Shown one piece after another: positions 36,168 to 46,834 of a stretch of DNA of 64,000 nt. The position numbers were made by a program, and so were the translations under genes. Position 1 is the stretch's first letter; every line of letters starts with the position of its first letter. The notes under the pieces were generated by a model, which was not told where the DNA came from, searched no databases, and was given only the letters and a program-made list of their open reading frames with translations. The DNA lies in assembly GCF_019977735.1 (NCBI RefSeq), contig NZ_AP025018.1, positions 2,542,001 through 2,606,000 of the forward strand, in the 5' to 3' direction. The stretch comes from Calothrix sp. PCC 7716 (GTDB lineage: Bacteria > Cyanobacteriota > Cyanobacteriia > Cyanobacteriales > Nostocaceae).

Positions 36168-36953
36168 ATGATTCGTTTAAATAATTTTTTAAATCAGCAG
36201 AAATTGTTACTCTTGAGTTTGTCAGCAATTGGAATAATAGTGGCGCCTAGTCAAGCAAGCGCTTTCAGTCTCGTTAACAGAGATAGTTTGACTGATAAGC
36301 AGTTTAACGATTTGCTGATAACGAAAGAGTATACAGAAACTTTTGTTGCAGAAAGTCGAATGGGCAACAACAGTCTTGGAACTGCTGAACGGGAATTAGG
36401 AATTAATAGTGCTTTGCTTCCAAATGCAGTTGGACAACTTATAGGTGGGAACCCAGTTGCAAGTGGACAGCGTACTTGGACAAGTGGAACACCTGTTGAT
36501 TTTATACTTGAGTATAACGGTAGCGTAGTAAATTATACAGTTGGTAGTCAAAAAATTAGTAGTACAGCTTTAACAGGCGCCGCAACCGATATTTTCTTAC
36601 GAACCTTTGCACAAAAGAATAGCAGCAGCACATCAAATATCACATCAACACTGACTAACCTTGTTTTAAATGGTAAAGCAGTTGGTAAAAGTTTAAGTTC
36701 AGCAGGTACTGCTATTAGTGGTGATGTTGATTATCTTCAAATTAGCAATATAACTTCACCCTTTAAGCTGACAGGTCAATCTATATTTTCTTGGACAGGT
36801 ACAGCACCTCAAAGGTCTAATTTAGCTTACCAAATCAAAGTTACTAGTGGGGCAACAAGTGTACCTGAACCTGGTACAGTTGCTGCTTTGATTGTAGCTT
36901 CTGGTATGGGTATAGCAGGCGCCAAGCGTAAGAAACCGGGTTTCTGTTTCTAA
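36168..36953 (+). CDS. PEP-CTERM-anchored exported protein
   Basis: 261 residues with a signal peptide (LLLLSLSAIGIIVAPSQASA, about residues 13-32) and a C-terminal sorting tail: SVPEPGTVAALIVASGMG followed by a basic KRKK. PEP-CTERM proteins are handled by an exosortase and reach the cell surface. The middle (about 200 residues, Ser/Thr/Asn-rich, beta-predicted) has no family I can name. The last residues (KKPGFCF) and stop are supplied by an AGAAACC palindrome inserted exactly after the basic cluster. Confidence 0.88.
   Translation: MIRLNNFLNQQKLLLLSLSAIGIIVAPSQASAFSLVNRDSLTDKQFNDLLITKEYTETFVAESRMGNNSLGTAERELGINSALLPNAVGQLIGGNPVASGQRTWTSGTPVDFILEYNGSVVNYTVGSQKISSTALTGAATDIFLRTFAQKNSSSTSNITSTLTNLVLNGKAVGKSLSSAGTAISGDVDYLQISNITSPFKLTGQSIFSWTGTAPQRSNLAYQIKVTSGATSVPEPGTVAALIVASGMGIAGAKRKKPGFCF
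36931..36945. repeat. AGAAACC palindrome inside a coding end
   Basis: AGAAACCGGGTTTCT encodes part of the C-terminus of the PEP-CTERM protein. Confidence 0.9.
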
Positions 36954-36955
36954 GA

Positions 36956-38515
36956 TTAAAGACCAATATTTTCAAGCATAGCTAAATGTTTGTGTACTGG
37001 CGCCAAAGTATTTGCAGCAATCATACCGCTAGCTGCAACTGCAGGTAAACCAATACCAGGAAAAGTAGAATCTCCGCAGCAAAATAACCCAGTTAAAGGA
37101 GTACGCGCGTTAGGAAATAAACCTTCGCTTGCTTTAATAGCGGGACCGTAAGAACCGTTATGTCGTCGCAAGTAACGTTCGTGGGTAAGCGGTGTACCTA
37201 CTAATGTGACTTCACAACGTTGTTTAATATCTGGAATAATACGTTCAAGCGCTTGCCACATAATTTGGGCACGCGCTTGTTTTTGTTGTTTGTATTCTTC
37301 GCTTTGTCTATCCATACCTTGCCATAATTTATATGGTTCATTCCCTGGAGTGTAAACGTGAATTACATGTTTACCTGGTGGCGCCAGTGAAGGGTCTAAT
37401 AATGATGGGATAGAAACAAGTACAACGTTTTGGGGAGCGGTAATGCCTAACTCCCAATCTTTGACATATATATAATGACAAGCTAAATCGGCACGAATAT
37501 TTTCAGCATCGATACCAAGATGCAGATGCATAAAACTATCACATTCGGGTGTAGCTTGTTTCGATGAGCGATATTTTAACGGTATGGCGCCTTCGGGAAT
37601 TAGCTTAAGTGTATCCCACACAGACGCATTTGATATTACAGCTTTACGTGCCTTGATAATTTTCCCTGATCGCAGCTTCACACCAGATGCACGTTTGTTT
37701 TCTGTTAGTATACTTTCGACATGGGCATTAAGCATTAACATACCATTATGCTTTGTTAACCCTTTGACTAACGCATTAACTAACGCTTCACTACCACCAA
37801 CAGGATAATCAAGTTTTACATTTGGTCTATACCAGTCGGCAAACATAAAAGCAACTTCCGCTGCATTTGTAGCATTAGCAGGTAATCCAGACAAAAGAAA
37901 ACACAATAAATTTAGCCAGTTGCGAATAAATGGGTCATTAACAGTTCCATTCATAATTTGCGAAAACGGACCTGTTAGTTTATTAATACTAACAGCATGA
38001 CGCAACATAGTTGGAGCATACCGTCCTAGAGTCCGAACGGCGCCGAAATCTAACCTTAGAGCAGCAGTAGGAAGTGCCACAGCAGCTTGTGCATATGGTT
38101 CCATAACTCTTTGAAGTTGGCGCCACTCAGTAACAGCTTGCTCACCACGAAGTTTTTGTAACACTTCACAAAATTGTTCGGCGCCTACAGATGTATCAAA
38201 ATCACCTTCTGGTAAACAACAGCCCCAAGTATCATAAGTTACACAAGGTAATTCTTCACCAATTGCAGCAAGTACCTGCGCTAAAGGATTGGGAGAAGGA
38301 CTATATGAAAATCCTGAGTAAAGCGAAGGTCCCGAATCAAACTTAAAGCCGTTGCGCTCGAAACCGTGAGCGGCGCCTCCTGGAATAGAATGGCTTTCGC
38401 AAACAATAACATCAAAGCCGTAAGATGCTAAAAGAGCAGCGCAGCTTAAACCACCTATTCCGCTACCAATAACAACGATATCAGTATTTATATCAGCCAA
38501 TGTTGTTTGGGTCAT
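36956..38515 (-). CDS. FAD-dependent CrtISO/retinol-saturase-like oxidoreductase
   Basis: 519 residues. The N-terminal dinucleotide-binding loop VVIGSGIGGLSCAALLASYG and CESHSIPGGAAHGFERNGFK place it in the phytoene-desaturase superfamily. The C-terminal FCCGDSTFPGIGLPAVAASG is the matching FAD-site end. Among this group it is closest in layout to carotene isomerase (CrtISO) and retinol saturase-like proteins; I cannot separate true CrtISO from paralogs without alignment. It converges with the PEP-CTERM gene with a 2-base gap and is divergent from the truncated nitronate monooxygenase. Confidence 0.85.
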   Translation of the reverse strand: MTQTTLADINTDIVVIGSGIGGLSCAALLASYGFDVIVCESHSIPGGAAHGFERNGFKFDSGPSLYSGFSYSPSPNPLAQVLAAIGEELPCVTYDTWGCCLPEGDFDTSVGAEQFCEVLQKLRGEQAVTEWRQLQRVMEPYAQAAVALPTAALRLDFGAVRTLGRYAPTMLRHAVSINKLTGPFSQIMNGTVNDPFIRNWLNLLCFLLSGLPANATNAAEVAFMFADWYRPNVKLDYPVGGSEALVNALVKGLTKHNGMLMLNAHVESILTENKRASGVKLRSGKIIKARKAVISNASVWDTLKLIPEGAIPLKYRSSKQATPECDSFMHLHLGIDAENIRADLACHYIYVKDWELGITAPQNVVLVSIPSLLDPSLAPPGKHVIHVYTPGNEPYKLWQGMDRQSEEYKQQKQARAQIMWQALERIIPDIKQRCEVTLVGTPLTHERYLRRHNGSYGPAIKASEGLFPNARTPLTGLFCCGDSTFPGIGLPAVAASGMIAANTLAPVHKHLAMLENIGL

Positions 38516-38614
38516 TTTAAATTAACTGCTCGTTATTTATCAAAAGTTATTTTAAAACACTCAAATGGTAAAATTGCTTGACAACTGTTTAATTAATAAA
38601 TCAAATATTCCGTA

Positions 38615-39349
38615 ATGACCCAAGTTCTCAATCCTCTCAAGATTGGCAAACACATTTCTCGCTATCCCATTATTCAAGCTGCAATGGCGGTGGGTGAGAG
38701 GAGTGCAAAGCTAGCTTCTGCAGTTGCTTTGTCTGGAGGAATAGGTGTAATTGCCTCTTTGGGCTTGGGTTTAGATTCTCCGTATTTTGACCGTCGTAAA
38801 CGAGGTAGCTTTTTTACTGCTAATCGACTTGCTTTAATCGATGAATTGGTAGAAGCTCGCAGCATTAGTCCAGATGGGGTAATTGGAGTTAATATTCTTG
38901 TTGCGACTAAAGATTATTCTATGTTAGCTCAGACAGCAGCTGCTACTGGCGCCAATTTAATTATTACCAGCGCGGGCTTGCCTTTAACTTTACCAGAATA
39001 TACCGCAGACTATCCCGATGTGGCGCTGGTGCCGACTGTATCTAATTTGCAGGCAGTTGAGTTAATTTGTCAAACCTGGCAAAGTCGGTATAATCGTTTA
39101 CCAGATGCTTTCATTGTGGAAAATTGCCTTGATGTGGGAGGACATTTTACCGAGTACGAACAAATAAACTCTATAGAATACTCGATTGAATCTGTAATTT
39201 TGCAAATTCGAGAGTATTTGAAACAGAAAATGGGTGTGATGATTCCATTGATTGTGACAGGTGGAATTTGCGAGCGCAGCGATATTGAGCGTATGTTAGC
39301 GATTGGCGAGCACAGAAACCCAGTTTCTGAAGAAAGCGGGTTTCTATAA
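38615..39349 (+). pseudogene. Nitronate monooxygenase-like gene, truncated at the C-terminus
   Basis: 244 residues. The N-terminal part matches nitronate monooxygenases (PLKIGKHISRYPIIQAAMAV, GANLIITSAGLPLTLPEYT, LIVTGGICERSDIERMLAIG). Family members run to about 330-370 residues and continue with a GVQIGTRF flavin-phosphate site; here the protein stops at EHRNPVSEESGFL, which is encoded by a double AGAAACC palindrome (39313-39345). The acsF gene begins at once on the other strand, so the missing ~100 residues have been lost. A working enzyme is unlikely, though the shortened protein may still be made. Confidence 0.75.
39313..39345. repeat. Double AGAAACC palindrome truncating a gene
   Basis: CAGAAACCCAGTTTCTG followed by AAGAAAGCGGGTTTCT forms the last codons of the truncated nitronate monooxygenase. 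Confidence 0.85.
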
Positions 39350-39350
39350 T

Positions 39351-40427
39351 CTATCGAACAGTTCCCCGCAATGATTCGGTATCAATGGGTTTAATTAGGT
39401 AAAGCAGGAGCAAATTCCAAATAATGGCGCCAATTAAAGGCAATTTGCGAACAAGCTTCACGACTTTGGGTTGAGAACTGCGTTCAATCTCGACCATTTT
39501 CAAATTGTAATCTGAGCATTGGTGTAAACGTGAGAAAAACTTAGGATGGTCGGTGTTAAGCATCACAGGAAACGCACGACCAGCAGTTTGGTTAGTTTCG
39601 CGAACAACTTGCCGATCAAATTCTGTTGCGTCAAGTCCCAATGACTTATAAAAATTAGACCGTTCGTGAACTGTTAAGGTGTGGGTAGCAAATACTGATA
39701 ATAAGAAAAAGCGACTCAAAAGTCTTGCTTTCGAGTTATTCCAGAGTTTTGGTTGCGAGCGCAATAATGCCTTAAATATATCCCCATGTCGGTTTTCATC
39801 CTGACACCAACTTTCAAAGTAGCGGAAAATTGGGTAAAACTGATTCTCTGGGTGCTTTTCTAAATGGCGATAGATTATGATATAACGCCAGTAACCGATT
39901 TTTTCTGACAGGTATACGCTATAAATCACCCACTCAATAGGGAAAAAGGTATAGGTACGGGTTTTAGTAACATCAGCCAAGTCGAGGGAAAGTTTAAAGT
40001 CACCCATTGCCTTATTAAGAAACCCAGCGTGACGAGCTTCATCACGAGCCATAAAATTAAAAATTTCAGACAGAAGTGGGTTACGCTGTTTGAGCTTGCG
40101 AGATAGTTCTTTAAACAGCAAAAATCCCGAAAACTCGGAAATACAAGAGCGCTCTAGATACTCGATGAATGCTTGCCGTGCATAAGAGTCAATATGTTCC
40201 CAAGACTGTTCAAACTCCTCACCTCGAACAAAATGATGACGGTTGTAGTCTGCCCGCATTTCTTCCAGTAGTGTCTGTAACTCAGCTTCTTGGGCAGATA
40301 AATCTAAGCCAGCAACTGTGTCAAAATTTGTAGTGTAAAATCTGGGAGTGAGTACGGTTTCTTTTATTGGGCTTTTAACCCCTGGCTTTGATTCAAAAGA
40401 GGTAGATGGGGGTAGAGTATTAACCAT
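39351..40427 (-). CDS. acsF: Mg-protoporphyrin IX monomethyl ester (aerobic) cyclase
   Basis: O2-dependent diiron enzyme that closes ring E in chlorophyll synthesis. The 358 residues from ATG 40427 show the family sequence RFYTTNFDTVAGLDLSAQEA, and the diiron motifs FNFMARDEARHAGF and WCQDENRHGDIFK. An upstream in-frame ATG at 40445 would add six residues. Cyanobacteria often have two cyclases, one expressed at low oxygen. This copy sits at the end of a run of minus-strand genes for fermentation, so it could be the low-oxygen form, but sequence alone does not show which it is. Confidence 0.95.
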   Translation of the reverse strand: MVNTLPPSTSFESKPGVKSPIKETVLTPRFYTTNFDTVAGLDLSAQEAELQTLLEEMRADYNRHHFVRGEEFEQSWEHIDSYARQAFIEYLERSCISEFSGFLLFKELSRKLKQRNPLLSEIFNFMARDEARHAGFLNKAMGDFKLSLDLADVTKTRTYTFFPIEWVIYSVYLSEKIGYWRYIIIYRHLEKHPENQFYPIFRYFESWCQDENRHGDIFKALLRSQPKLWNNSKARLLSRFFLLSVFATHTLTVHERSNFYKSLGLDATEFDRQVVRETNQTAGRAFPVMLNTDHPKFFSRLHQCSDYNLKMVEIERSSQPKVVKLVRKLPLIGAIIWNLLLLYLIKPIDTESLRGTVR

Positions 40428-40488
40428 AATTTCCGTCCTACTCAAATAAGCACATTCATAGCTATTAAGTCATTGTCAGTTTAAGTTG

Positions 40489-41082
40489 TTAACTGGCGCC
40501 TATAGATAATATGTTTTTGCGGGGTTGGATAACACCGTATCCACCGAGGTTGCGCTCGTAAATAACGTTAATTTCATTGGTTTCAACATTGTGGAACATG
40601 TAAAAATCGTGCCCTACCATTTGCAAATTTTCTAAAGCTTCTGTTATCGTCATCGGTGGCATAGCAAAATACTTAGTTCGCACAACCTCTTCGGGTAGCT
40701 CTGGTGTACGAGTACCAATCAAATCGTTAACTACTGTTGTAGTATCAACGATTGTTTCTTCAATTGGATTGGAAGTTTTCTGATTTTGAATCCTTTCTTT
40801 ATATTTTCTTAATTGATTAGCGATTTTATCCGCGACTAAATCAATACTTGTATACAGGTTTTCGCTACTTTCCTCGGCACGGATAACGTTTTTATTGGCA
40901 TAAATCGTCACCTCAGCAGCTTGTTTAAGATTAATTCGAGGATTTTTTGCTACGCTTAAATGCACATCTACTTCGTTGGTAATATTCTGAAAGTGGCTTA
41001 CTGCCTTTTCAATCTTTTGATGTACATATTTACGAATAGAATCGGTGATTTCAATATTTTTACCGTGGATGACAAGTTTCAT
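40489..41082 (-). CDS. hpf: Ribosome hibernation promoting factor (long HPF, LrtA)
   Basis: 197 residues: an N-terminal HPF/YfiA domain ([40 protein letters not shown]) and a C-terminal dimerisation domain ([39 protein letters not shown]). Long HPF joins two 70S ribosomes into inactive 100S dimers. In cyanobacteria it is known as LrtA, induced in the dark. It lies between acsF and the acyl-CoA synthetase on the same strand, which fits dark or resting conditions. Confidence 0.95.
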   Translation of the reverse strand: MKLVIHGKNIEITDSIRKYVHQKIEKAVSHFQNITNEVDVHLSVAKNPRINLKQAAEVTIYANKNVIRAEESSENLYTSIDLVADKIANQLRKYKERIQNQKTSNPIEETIVDTTTVVNDLIGTRTPELPEEVVRTKYFAMPPMTITEALENLQMVGHDFYMFHNVETNEINVIYERNLGGYGVIQPRKNILSIGAS

Positions 41083-41137
41083 ATGTAAACTCTCCTTCTC
41101 AAAGTTTATCTTGAGTTGAATTATGCTTTCAATTGTG

Positions 41138-43900
41138 TTAATCTCTTTCTGAAGTCAGGAGAATTTCGGCTTTTATAACAGAATTTTCACTACTGTGAGT
41201 GATACGAAAACCTAATTTTTGACAAACTCGTTGCATTCCTATATTGTCGGCGAGAATGTCCGCATTAATTCCAGTTAAATTTTCATTTTTACTAACTTGC
41301 AACAATTGCTTCAATAATTCAGTTCCTAGTCCCTGACATTGGCAATAGTCGCTAACTAAAATTCCAAACTCGGCTTCTTTTTTACCGTATAATTTACTTA
41401 ATCGACCAACTCCTAATATTTCATGTTGTCCTGTTTCTGGATTTTTGTAGTCAGCAACTAAAGCTATTTCTCGGTCATAATCAATGAAGCATAACCGCGT
41501 TAATCTTTCGTGGGCAATGCGTTGACTCAGTTTAATCAGATGAAAATAACGAAAATAGACGCTTTGTTCAGACAATGTTTGATGAAATTGAATCATCAAT
41601 GGTTCGTCTTCGGGACGAATGGGACGTATGGTTACTTCTTTACCATTTTCCATTGTCCATGCTGAAATATATTGTACGGGATAAGGACGAATTGCTGGTA
41701 AAGGTAATTGCTCTTGTTTGATGTCTAAATTGTGAAGTACAATTCTGCCATCGAGGGCAATTAGCGTTTGATTACCTGGTTTTGCTAACAAAGGATTAAT
41801 ATCAATTTCTTTAATCCAAGGTTGCTCTACCACTAATTGACTAAAGCGTACTAAAAGCTGTTCTAAAGCTTCTAAATCTACAGATGTTCTGCCTCTAACT
41901 CCCTGCAATGCTTTATAAATCCGTGTTTGCTCCATCATTCGCCGTGCCAGGGTAGTATTGAGTGGAGGTAGTGCTAATGCTCTATCTTCAAATACTTCTA
42001 CCAATTGCCCACCTGTACCAAAAAGTAACACCGGGCCAAATTGTGAGTCAATGCTGCTACCAAGTATCAATTCGTAGCTGTTTTTTAAATCAACCATTGG
42101 TTGAATAGTTACTCCACCAAAGTGACTGGCGCCAACTTTAGATGTAACTGAAGTTTGAACGGCATTGTATGCTTCGCGTACTGCATCACCACAGCATAAA
42201 TTTAAATGTACTCCACCAACATCTGTTTTATGTGTGATTGTATGGGAGTATAATTTGAGAACGACGGGATAACCAATTTCCGAAGCTTGTTGAACTGCCT
42301 CTTCTACAGTTGTTGCTAACCGCGTTTCTACTGTTGGAATTCCGTAAGCTGCAAGTATTTGTTTAGACTCTACCTCTGTTAATAAACTTCTTCCTGCTTG
42401 GCGTGCTTTTTGAATTATGGTTTCAACTAAAATGCGCTCGCAAACTTCAACTCCTTGGTTGGCAAGTACAGGAGTTTCATACAAACCGCGCAAATTATAG
42501 CTGTAACGCCACATGTAATTAAAAACACGCGCGGCAGTATCAGGGTATGGAAATGTGGGAATTGAAGCTTGATTAAGAATGGATGCTCCTGCTTTGACAT
42601 TTTGCTCTCCCATCCAACTTGCTAAGACGGGTTTGCCAATTTTGGCATAAGAACTCAACAAGTTTGCGGTTTGAGTTGGGTTTGTCATTGCCTGTGGCGT
42701 TAAAATGACTAACAAACCATCAGTATTTGGGTCTTTGGCAGTAATTTCTAAAGTTTTTGCATAACGAGTTGAGTCAGCATCGCCTAACAAGTCGATAGGA
42801 TTACTGTGATTGCCACTGGGAGGTAACAGTTGATTGAGTGCATCATGGGTTTGGGGAGATAATTGGGCTAATTCACCTCCATCGCTAATGAGCGCGTCCG
42901 TCGCTAATACTCCAGGTCCCCCTGCATTGGTAATAATGGTGAGTCGTTTGCCTTTAGGGCGCGGTTGTTTTGCTAAAACCTCCGCCATATCAAATAGTTC
43001 AGAGATACGGTTTACTCGTAATACACCGCAACGTCGCAATGCTGCATCAAAAACGGTGTCACTTCCAGCAAGCGCACCCGTATGCGATGCTGCTGCTTGT
43101 GCTGCTGCTTCTGTGCGTCCAGCTTTAATGACAATTATTGGTTTGGTCAGAGCAACCTCACGTGCTGCCGACAAAAATGAACGCGCGTCCCCAATAGATT
43201 CCATATAGATAACAATACTTTCTGTATGGGGGTCATCGCCAAGGTAATAAATCAAATCACCCCAACCCACATCCAGCATCGAACCGATAGAAATAAACGA
43301 GCTAAACCCAACGTTTTCTCTAAAACTCCAGTCTAAAATTGCCGTACACAAAGCTCCACTTTGACTGATAAACCCTACTTTACCAGGCTGTGCCATGCTG
43401 CTGGCAAATGTTGCATTTAAACCTGTATGGGGATTCATAACACCCAAGCAGTTGGGACCAATTAGCCGCATTTGGCTTTGATTTACTTGTTCCAGTATTT
43501 GTCGTTCTAGTTCTACACCAGAAGAACCTATTTCTTTAAACCCAGCTGAAAGAACTATTGCGCCTTTAACTCCTGCATTTATACATTCGCTAATCACACT
43601 GCTGACAGTTGCTGCAGGAGTGGCAATAACTGCTAAATCTACACTTTCAGGAACTGCGGCAATATTTGGGTAAGCTTTAATTCCAAGAATGCTGTTTCGT
43701 TTGGGGTTAACAGGAAATACCGTTCCCCCAAATGGATTGCTAATTAAATTCCATAGCAAAGTTCGTCCTACACTATCTTCTCTTTCACTGGCGCCAATAA
43801 CAGCGATAGTTTTTGGAAAAAATATTGCATCTAACGGTTGGTGTTCGGAACGGAAAATATTGTGAGTACGGACTGAAGCGAGTTGAATGTTACTTTGCAT
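41138..43900 (-). CDS. ADP-forming acyl-CoA synthetase fused to a GNAT acetyltransferase
   Basis: 920 residues. In order: CoA-binding Rossmann domain ([20 protein letters not shown], residues ~25-150), a succinyl-CoA-ligase-like domain with the loop histidine region ([15 protein letters not shown]), an ATP-grasp domain (~500-720, [20 protein letters not shown]), and a C-terminal GNAT domain ([20 protein letters not shown]). ADP-forming acetyl-CoA synthetases make ATP while releasing acetate. The Pat-type fusion in other bacteria acetylates protein lysines. Both ATP gain in fermentation and acetylation control are possible; the sequence does not decide. It lies downstream of adhE on the same strand. 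Confidence 0.92.
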   Translation of the reverse strand: MQSNIQLASVRTHNIFRSEHQPLDAIFFPKTIAVIGASEREDSVGRTLLWNLISNPFGGTVFPVNPKRNSILGIKAYPNIAAVPESVDLAVIATPAATVSSVISECINAGVKGAIVLSAGFKEIGSSGVELERQILEQVNQSQMRLIGPNCLGVMNPHTGLNATFASSMAQPGKVGFISQSGALCTAILDWSFRENVGFSSFISIGSMLDVGWGDLIYYLGDDPHTESIVIYMESIGDARSFLSAAREVALTKPIIVIKAGRTEAAAQAAASHTGALAGSDTVFDAALRRCGVLRVNRISELFDMAEVLAKQPRPKGKRLTIITNAGGPGVLATDALISDGGELAQLSPQTHDALNQLLPPSGNHSNPIDLLGDADSTRYAKTLEITAKDPNTDGLLVILTPQAMTNPTQTANLLSSYAKIGKPVLASWMGEQNVKAGASILNQASIPTFPYPDTAARVFNYMWRYSYNLRGLYETPVLANQGVEVCERILVETIIQKARQAGRSLLTEVESKQILAAYGIPTVETRLATTVEEAVQQASEIGYPVVLKLYSHTITHKTDVGGVHLNLCCGDAVREAYNAVQTSVTSKVGASHFGGVTIQPMVDLKNSYELILGSSIDSQFGPVLLFGTGGQLVEVFEDRALALPPLNTTLARRMMEQTRIYKALQGVRGRTSVDLEALEQLLVRFSQLVVEQPWIKEIDINPLLAKPGNQTLIALDGRIVLHNLDIKQEQLPLPAIRPYPVQYISAWTMENGKEVTIRPIRPEDEPLMIQFHQTLSEQSVYFRYFHLIKLSQRIAHERLTRLCFIDYDREIALVADYKNPETGQHEILGVGRLSKLYGKKEAEFGILVSDYCQCQGLGTELLKQLLQVSKNENLTGINADILADNIGMQRVCQKLGFRITHSSENSVIKAEILLTSERD

Positions 43901-43939
43901 AGTTTATATAATTTCAGATTTGTTTGTCTCTACTCTGTG

Positions 43940-44008
43940 CCCTCTGTGTCTCTGTGGTGAACAGAAAAGTAAAGATTTTTACCACAGAGGCGCAGAGAAC
44001 ACAGAGGG
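43940..44008. repeat. CACAGAG-type inverted repeat
   Basis: CCCTCTGTGTCTCTGTGGT pairs with ACCACAGAGGCGCAGAGAAC plus ACAGAGGG around a 22-base loop. The same half-sequence occurs in the MITE-like element at 59153-59282. It lies between adhE and the acyl-CoA synthetase gene. Confidence 0.8.
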
Positions 44009-44036
44009 AGGAGAGGTTGGCGCCAAGTAAGGCTAT

Positions 44037-46760
44037 TTAGATGAGGTTTGCAAATGTAGCGAGCGCATCACTATTAAAAAATTCAGGTTCAACGTGATAA
44101 AGTGCAGCGTCGATACGGCAACCTTGATAAGCCAAGACATACAATTCTTTCAAGTCGCTCATCAGTGGATAACGAGGATTTGCACCCGTACATTGGTCGT
44201 CAAAAGCTTGCTCTGCCATATCTTCAAGCTGGGCATAGAATTGTTTATCTTCGTTCCCTAATGCTTCTTTAATAGTGCTGGGGATATCAAGTTGATGTTT
44301 GAGGTGTTCTATCGCTGACACTAGTCTTTCAACTTTTTCATCAGGTGTACTACCACCTAAATGTAAGTAATCAGCAATTTGTGCGTAACGTTCCTTTGCG
44401 TGAGGGTACTTATACTGAGGGAAAATCGCTTGTTTGAAGGGAATGTCGGTAGCATTGTAACGAATCACATGCGATATTATCAGCGCGTTTGCGAGTCCGT
44501 GGGGTACGTGGAATGTGGCGCCAAGCTTGTGTGCCATTGAGTGACATATACCTAGAAAAGCGTTAGCAAATGCCATTCCAGCAATTGTAGCTGCATAGTG
44601 TACTTTTTCTCGCGCTTCGGGGTCATTTGCTCCTTTTTTGTAGGCGCTGGGTAAATATTTAAACAGTAAATTAATTGCCTGTAACGCTAAACCGTCTGTA
44701 AAATCGCTTGCCATTACTGATACGTAGGATTCAAGCGCATGAGTTAATGCATCAATACCACCGTATGCAGTTAACTTCTTCGGCATGTTTTGCACTAGCT
44801 CTGGGTCTGCGATGGCAATATTTGGTGTCAAAGCATAATCTGCCAAGGGATATTTTACTCCGACTCGGTCATCGGTGACAACGGCAAAAGGCGTAACCTC
44901 CGAACCAGTTCCTGAAGTTGTGGGTATAGCCACCATCATCGCTTTTTGACCTAAAGAAGGTAATTCATACACCCGTTTGCGGATATCCATAAACCGCATC
45001 GCTAACCCTTCAAATTCGACGTCTGGATGTTCGTACATCAACCACATGACTTTGGCGGCATCCATTGGTGAACCTCCACCAATCGCGATTATGACATCGG
45101 GTTGATAACTTCGTAGTAGAGCTAATCCTTTATTAACATTTGAAAGTGTCGGGTCAGGTTCGACGTCGTGGAATATATCATATTTAACCCCAATTTCCTC
45201 CAAAACTGCTGTGACTTTATCTACTATTCCTAAATCAAATAATGGTTTGTCTGTGACAATAAACGCGCGCTGTTTTCCTGCTAGTTCGCGTAAAGCCACT
45301 GGTAGTGAACCGTATTTGAAGTAAATTTTTGGTGGAACACGGAACCACAGCATATTTTCTCGCCGTTCCGACACTGTTTTAATATTTAATAGGTGGTGTG
45401 GTGTGACGTTATCAGAAATTGTATTACCACCCCAAGTTCCACAACCTAATGTCAGTGAAGGGTCTAGTTTAAAGTTGTACAAATCGCCAATGGCGCCTTG
45501 CGATGAAGGTGTATTAATCAGAACTCGTCCTGTTTTAACAGTATTCTCGAAATAGGCGATATCATCAAGATTCGCTGGATTAATATATAGTACTGAAGTG
45601 TGCCCAAGACCACCAAATTCGATTAATTTTTCTGCTTTAGCTACCGCATCGTGGAAATTAGAAGCACGATACATTGCTAAAATTGGCGACAGTTTCTCAT
45701 AAGCAAAAGGTTCAGCGGCGCCGATGTTTTCTACTTCGGCGATTAATACTTTATAGCTACTGGGTAAAGGACAATATGTATCCGTTCCACAGCCATGTAT
45801 TTCACCTTTTAGTTCGATTTGTGCAAGTTTAGCAAGGTTCTGCACCGACTGACCAACTATTGCTGGATTTAATCGCCCTTGTTTCAAAATCAAATTACCA
45901 AGCTGACGTTTTTCTTCATTTTCAAGAAAATAGGCGCCACGACAAATAAATTCTTGTTTGACTTGCTCGTAAACTTCGTCAACAACGACAACCGATTGTT
46001 CGGAAGCGCAAATCATGCCGTTATCAAAGGTTTTACTTAGTAGAATTGAACTAACAGCAGTTTGAATATCCGCGCTACGATCAATGACTGCTGGTGTATT
46101 TCCGGCGCCAACACCTAACGATGGATGTCCAGAAGAATATGCAGCACGAACCATTCCTGGGCCACCAGTTGCTAAAATTAATTTAATTTCAGAATGCTGC
46201 ATCAAGGATGATGATAATTCTACCGTTGGTTCATCAATCCAGCCAATGATATCTGATGGGGCGCCTGCGGCAATAGCAGCGTCTAGGATAATCTTTGCTG
46301 CTTTAATAGTGCATTCTTTAGCTTTAGGGTGCGGTGAGAAAATAATGGCATTACGAGTTTTTAGGGCAATTAAAGCCTTAAAAATTGTTGTTGCAGTTGG
46401 ATTCGTGACTGGTACAATTCCGGCGATAATACCTACAGGTTCAGCAATTTTTTGAATACCAAAAGATTTATCGACTTCAATAACACCGCAGGTTTTCTCA
46501 TGTTTATATTTGTTGTAAATAAATTCTGAAGCAAAGTGGTTTTTAATCACTTTATCTTCGATAATACCCATACCTGTTTCTAAAACAGCCATCTTTGCGA
46601 GAGATATTCGTTCTGCATTAGCTGCCAATGCGGCTTTTTGGAAAATTAAATCGATTTTGTCTTGAGAGAAAGTTGAGAATTGTTCTTGTGCAGCTTTTAC
46701 TCGTTGGACGAGAGATTCTAATTCTTCGATATTTGTAACTTTGCAATTCATTACTTGCAT
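44037..46760 (-). CDS. adhE: Bifunctional acetaldehyde/alcohol dehydrogenase AdhE
   Basis: About 907 residues. The N-terminal CoA-acylating aldehyde dehydrogenase half has the catalytic cysteine in FDNGMICASEQSVVV. The C-terminal iron-dependent alcohol dehydrogenase half has GGGSPMDAAKVMW and the iron ligands in FLGICHSMAHKLGATFHVPH. It reduces acetyl-CoA to ethanol with two NADH, and usually assembles into spirosomes. I start at ATG 46760, preceded by AAGGATAAAGTT; a start at 46781 is possible. It lies downstream of pflA, so pyruvate, PFL and AdhE form one ethanol route. Confidence 0.95.
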   Translation of the reverse strand: MQVMNCKVTNIEELESLVQRVKAAQEQFSTFSQDKIDLIFQKAALAANAERISLAKMAVLETGMGIIEDKVIKNHFASEFIYNKYKHEKTCGVIEVDKSFGIQKIAEPVGIIAGIVPVTNPTATTIFKALIALKTRNAIIFSPHPKAKECTIKAAKIILDAAIAAGAPSDIIGWIDEPTVELSSSLMQHSEIKLILATGGPGMVRAAYSSGHPSLGVGAGNTPAVIDRSADIQTAVSSILLSKTFDNGMICASEQSVVVVDEVYEQVKQEFICRGAYFLENEEKRQLGNLILKQGRLNPAIVGQSVQNLAKLAQIELKGEIHGCGTDTYCPLPSSYKVLIAEVENIGAAEPFAYEKLSPILAMYRASNFHDAVAKAEKLIEFGGLGHTSVLYINPANLDDIAYFENTVKTGRVLINTPSSQGAIGDLYNFKLDPSLTLGCGTWGGNTISDNVTPHHLLNIKTVSERRENMLWFRVPPKIYFKYGSLPVALRELAGKQRAFIVTDKPLFDLGIVDKVTAVLEEIGVKYDIFHDVEPDPTLSNVNKGLALLRSYQPDVIIAIGGGSPMDAAKVMWLMYEHPDVEFEGLAMRFMDIRKRVYELPSLGQKAMMVAIPTTSGTGSEVTPFAVVTDDRVGVKYPLADYALTPNIAIADPELVQNMPKKLTAYGGIDALTHALESYVSVMASDFTDGLALQAINLLFKYLPSAYKKGANDPEAREKVHYAATIAGMAFANAFLGICHSMAHKLGATFHVPHGLANALIISHVIRYNATDIPFKQAIFPQYKYPHAKERYAQIADYLHLGGSTPDEKVERLVSAIEHLKHQLDIPSTIKEALGNEDKQFYAQLEDMAEQAFDDQCTGANPRYPLMSDLKELYVLAYQGCRIDAALYHVEPEFFNSDALATFANLI

Positions 46761-46792
46761 AACTTTATCCTTTTGCATCATTTATATTGTAG

Positions 46793-46809
46793 GGTGGGCA
46801 GTGCCCACC
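46793..46809. repeat. GGTGGGCAGTGCCCACC palindrome
   Basis: Exact copy of the 24303 palindrome, between pflA and adhE (46761-46834). Confidence 0.85.
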
Positions 46810-46834
46810 TTACTTTTACTTTTGCGGTAACGAA

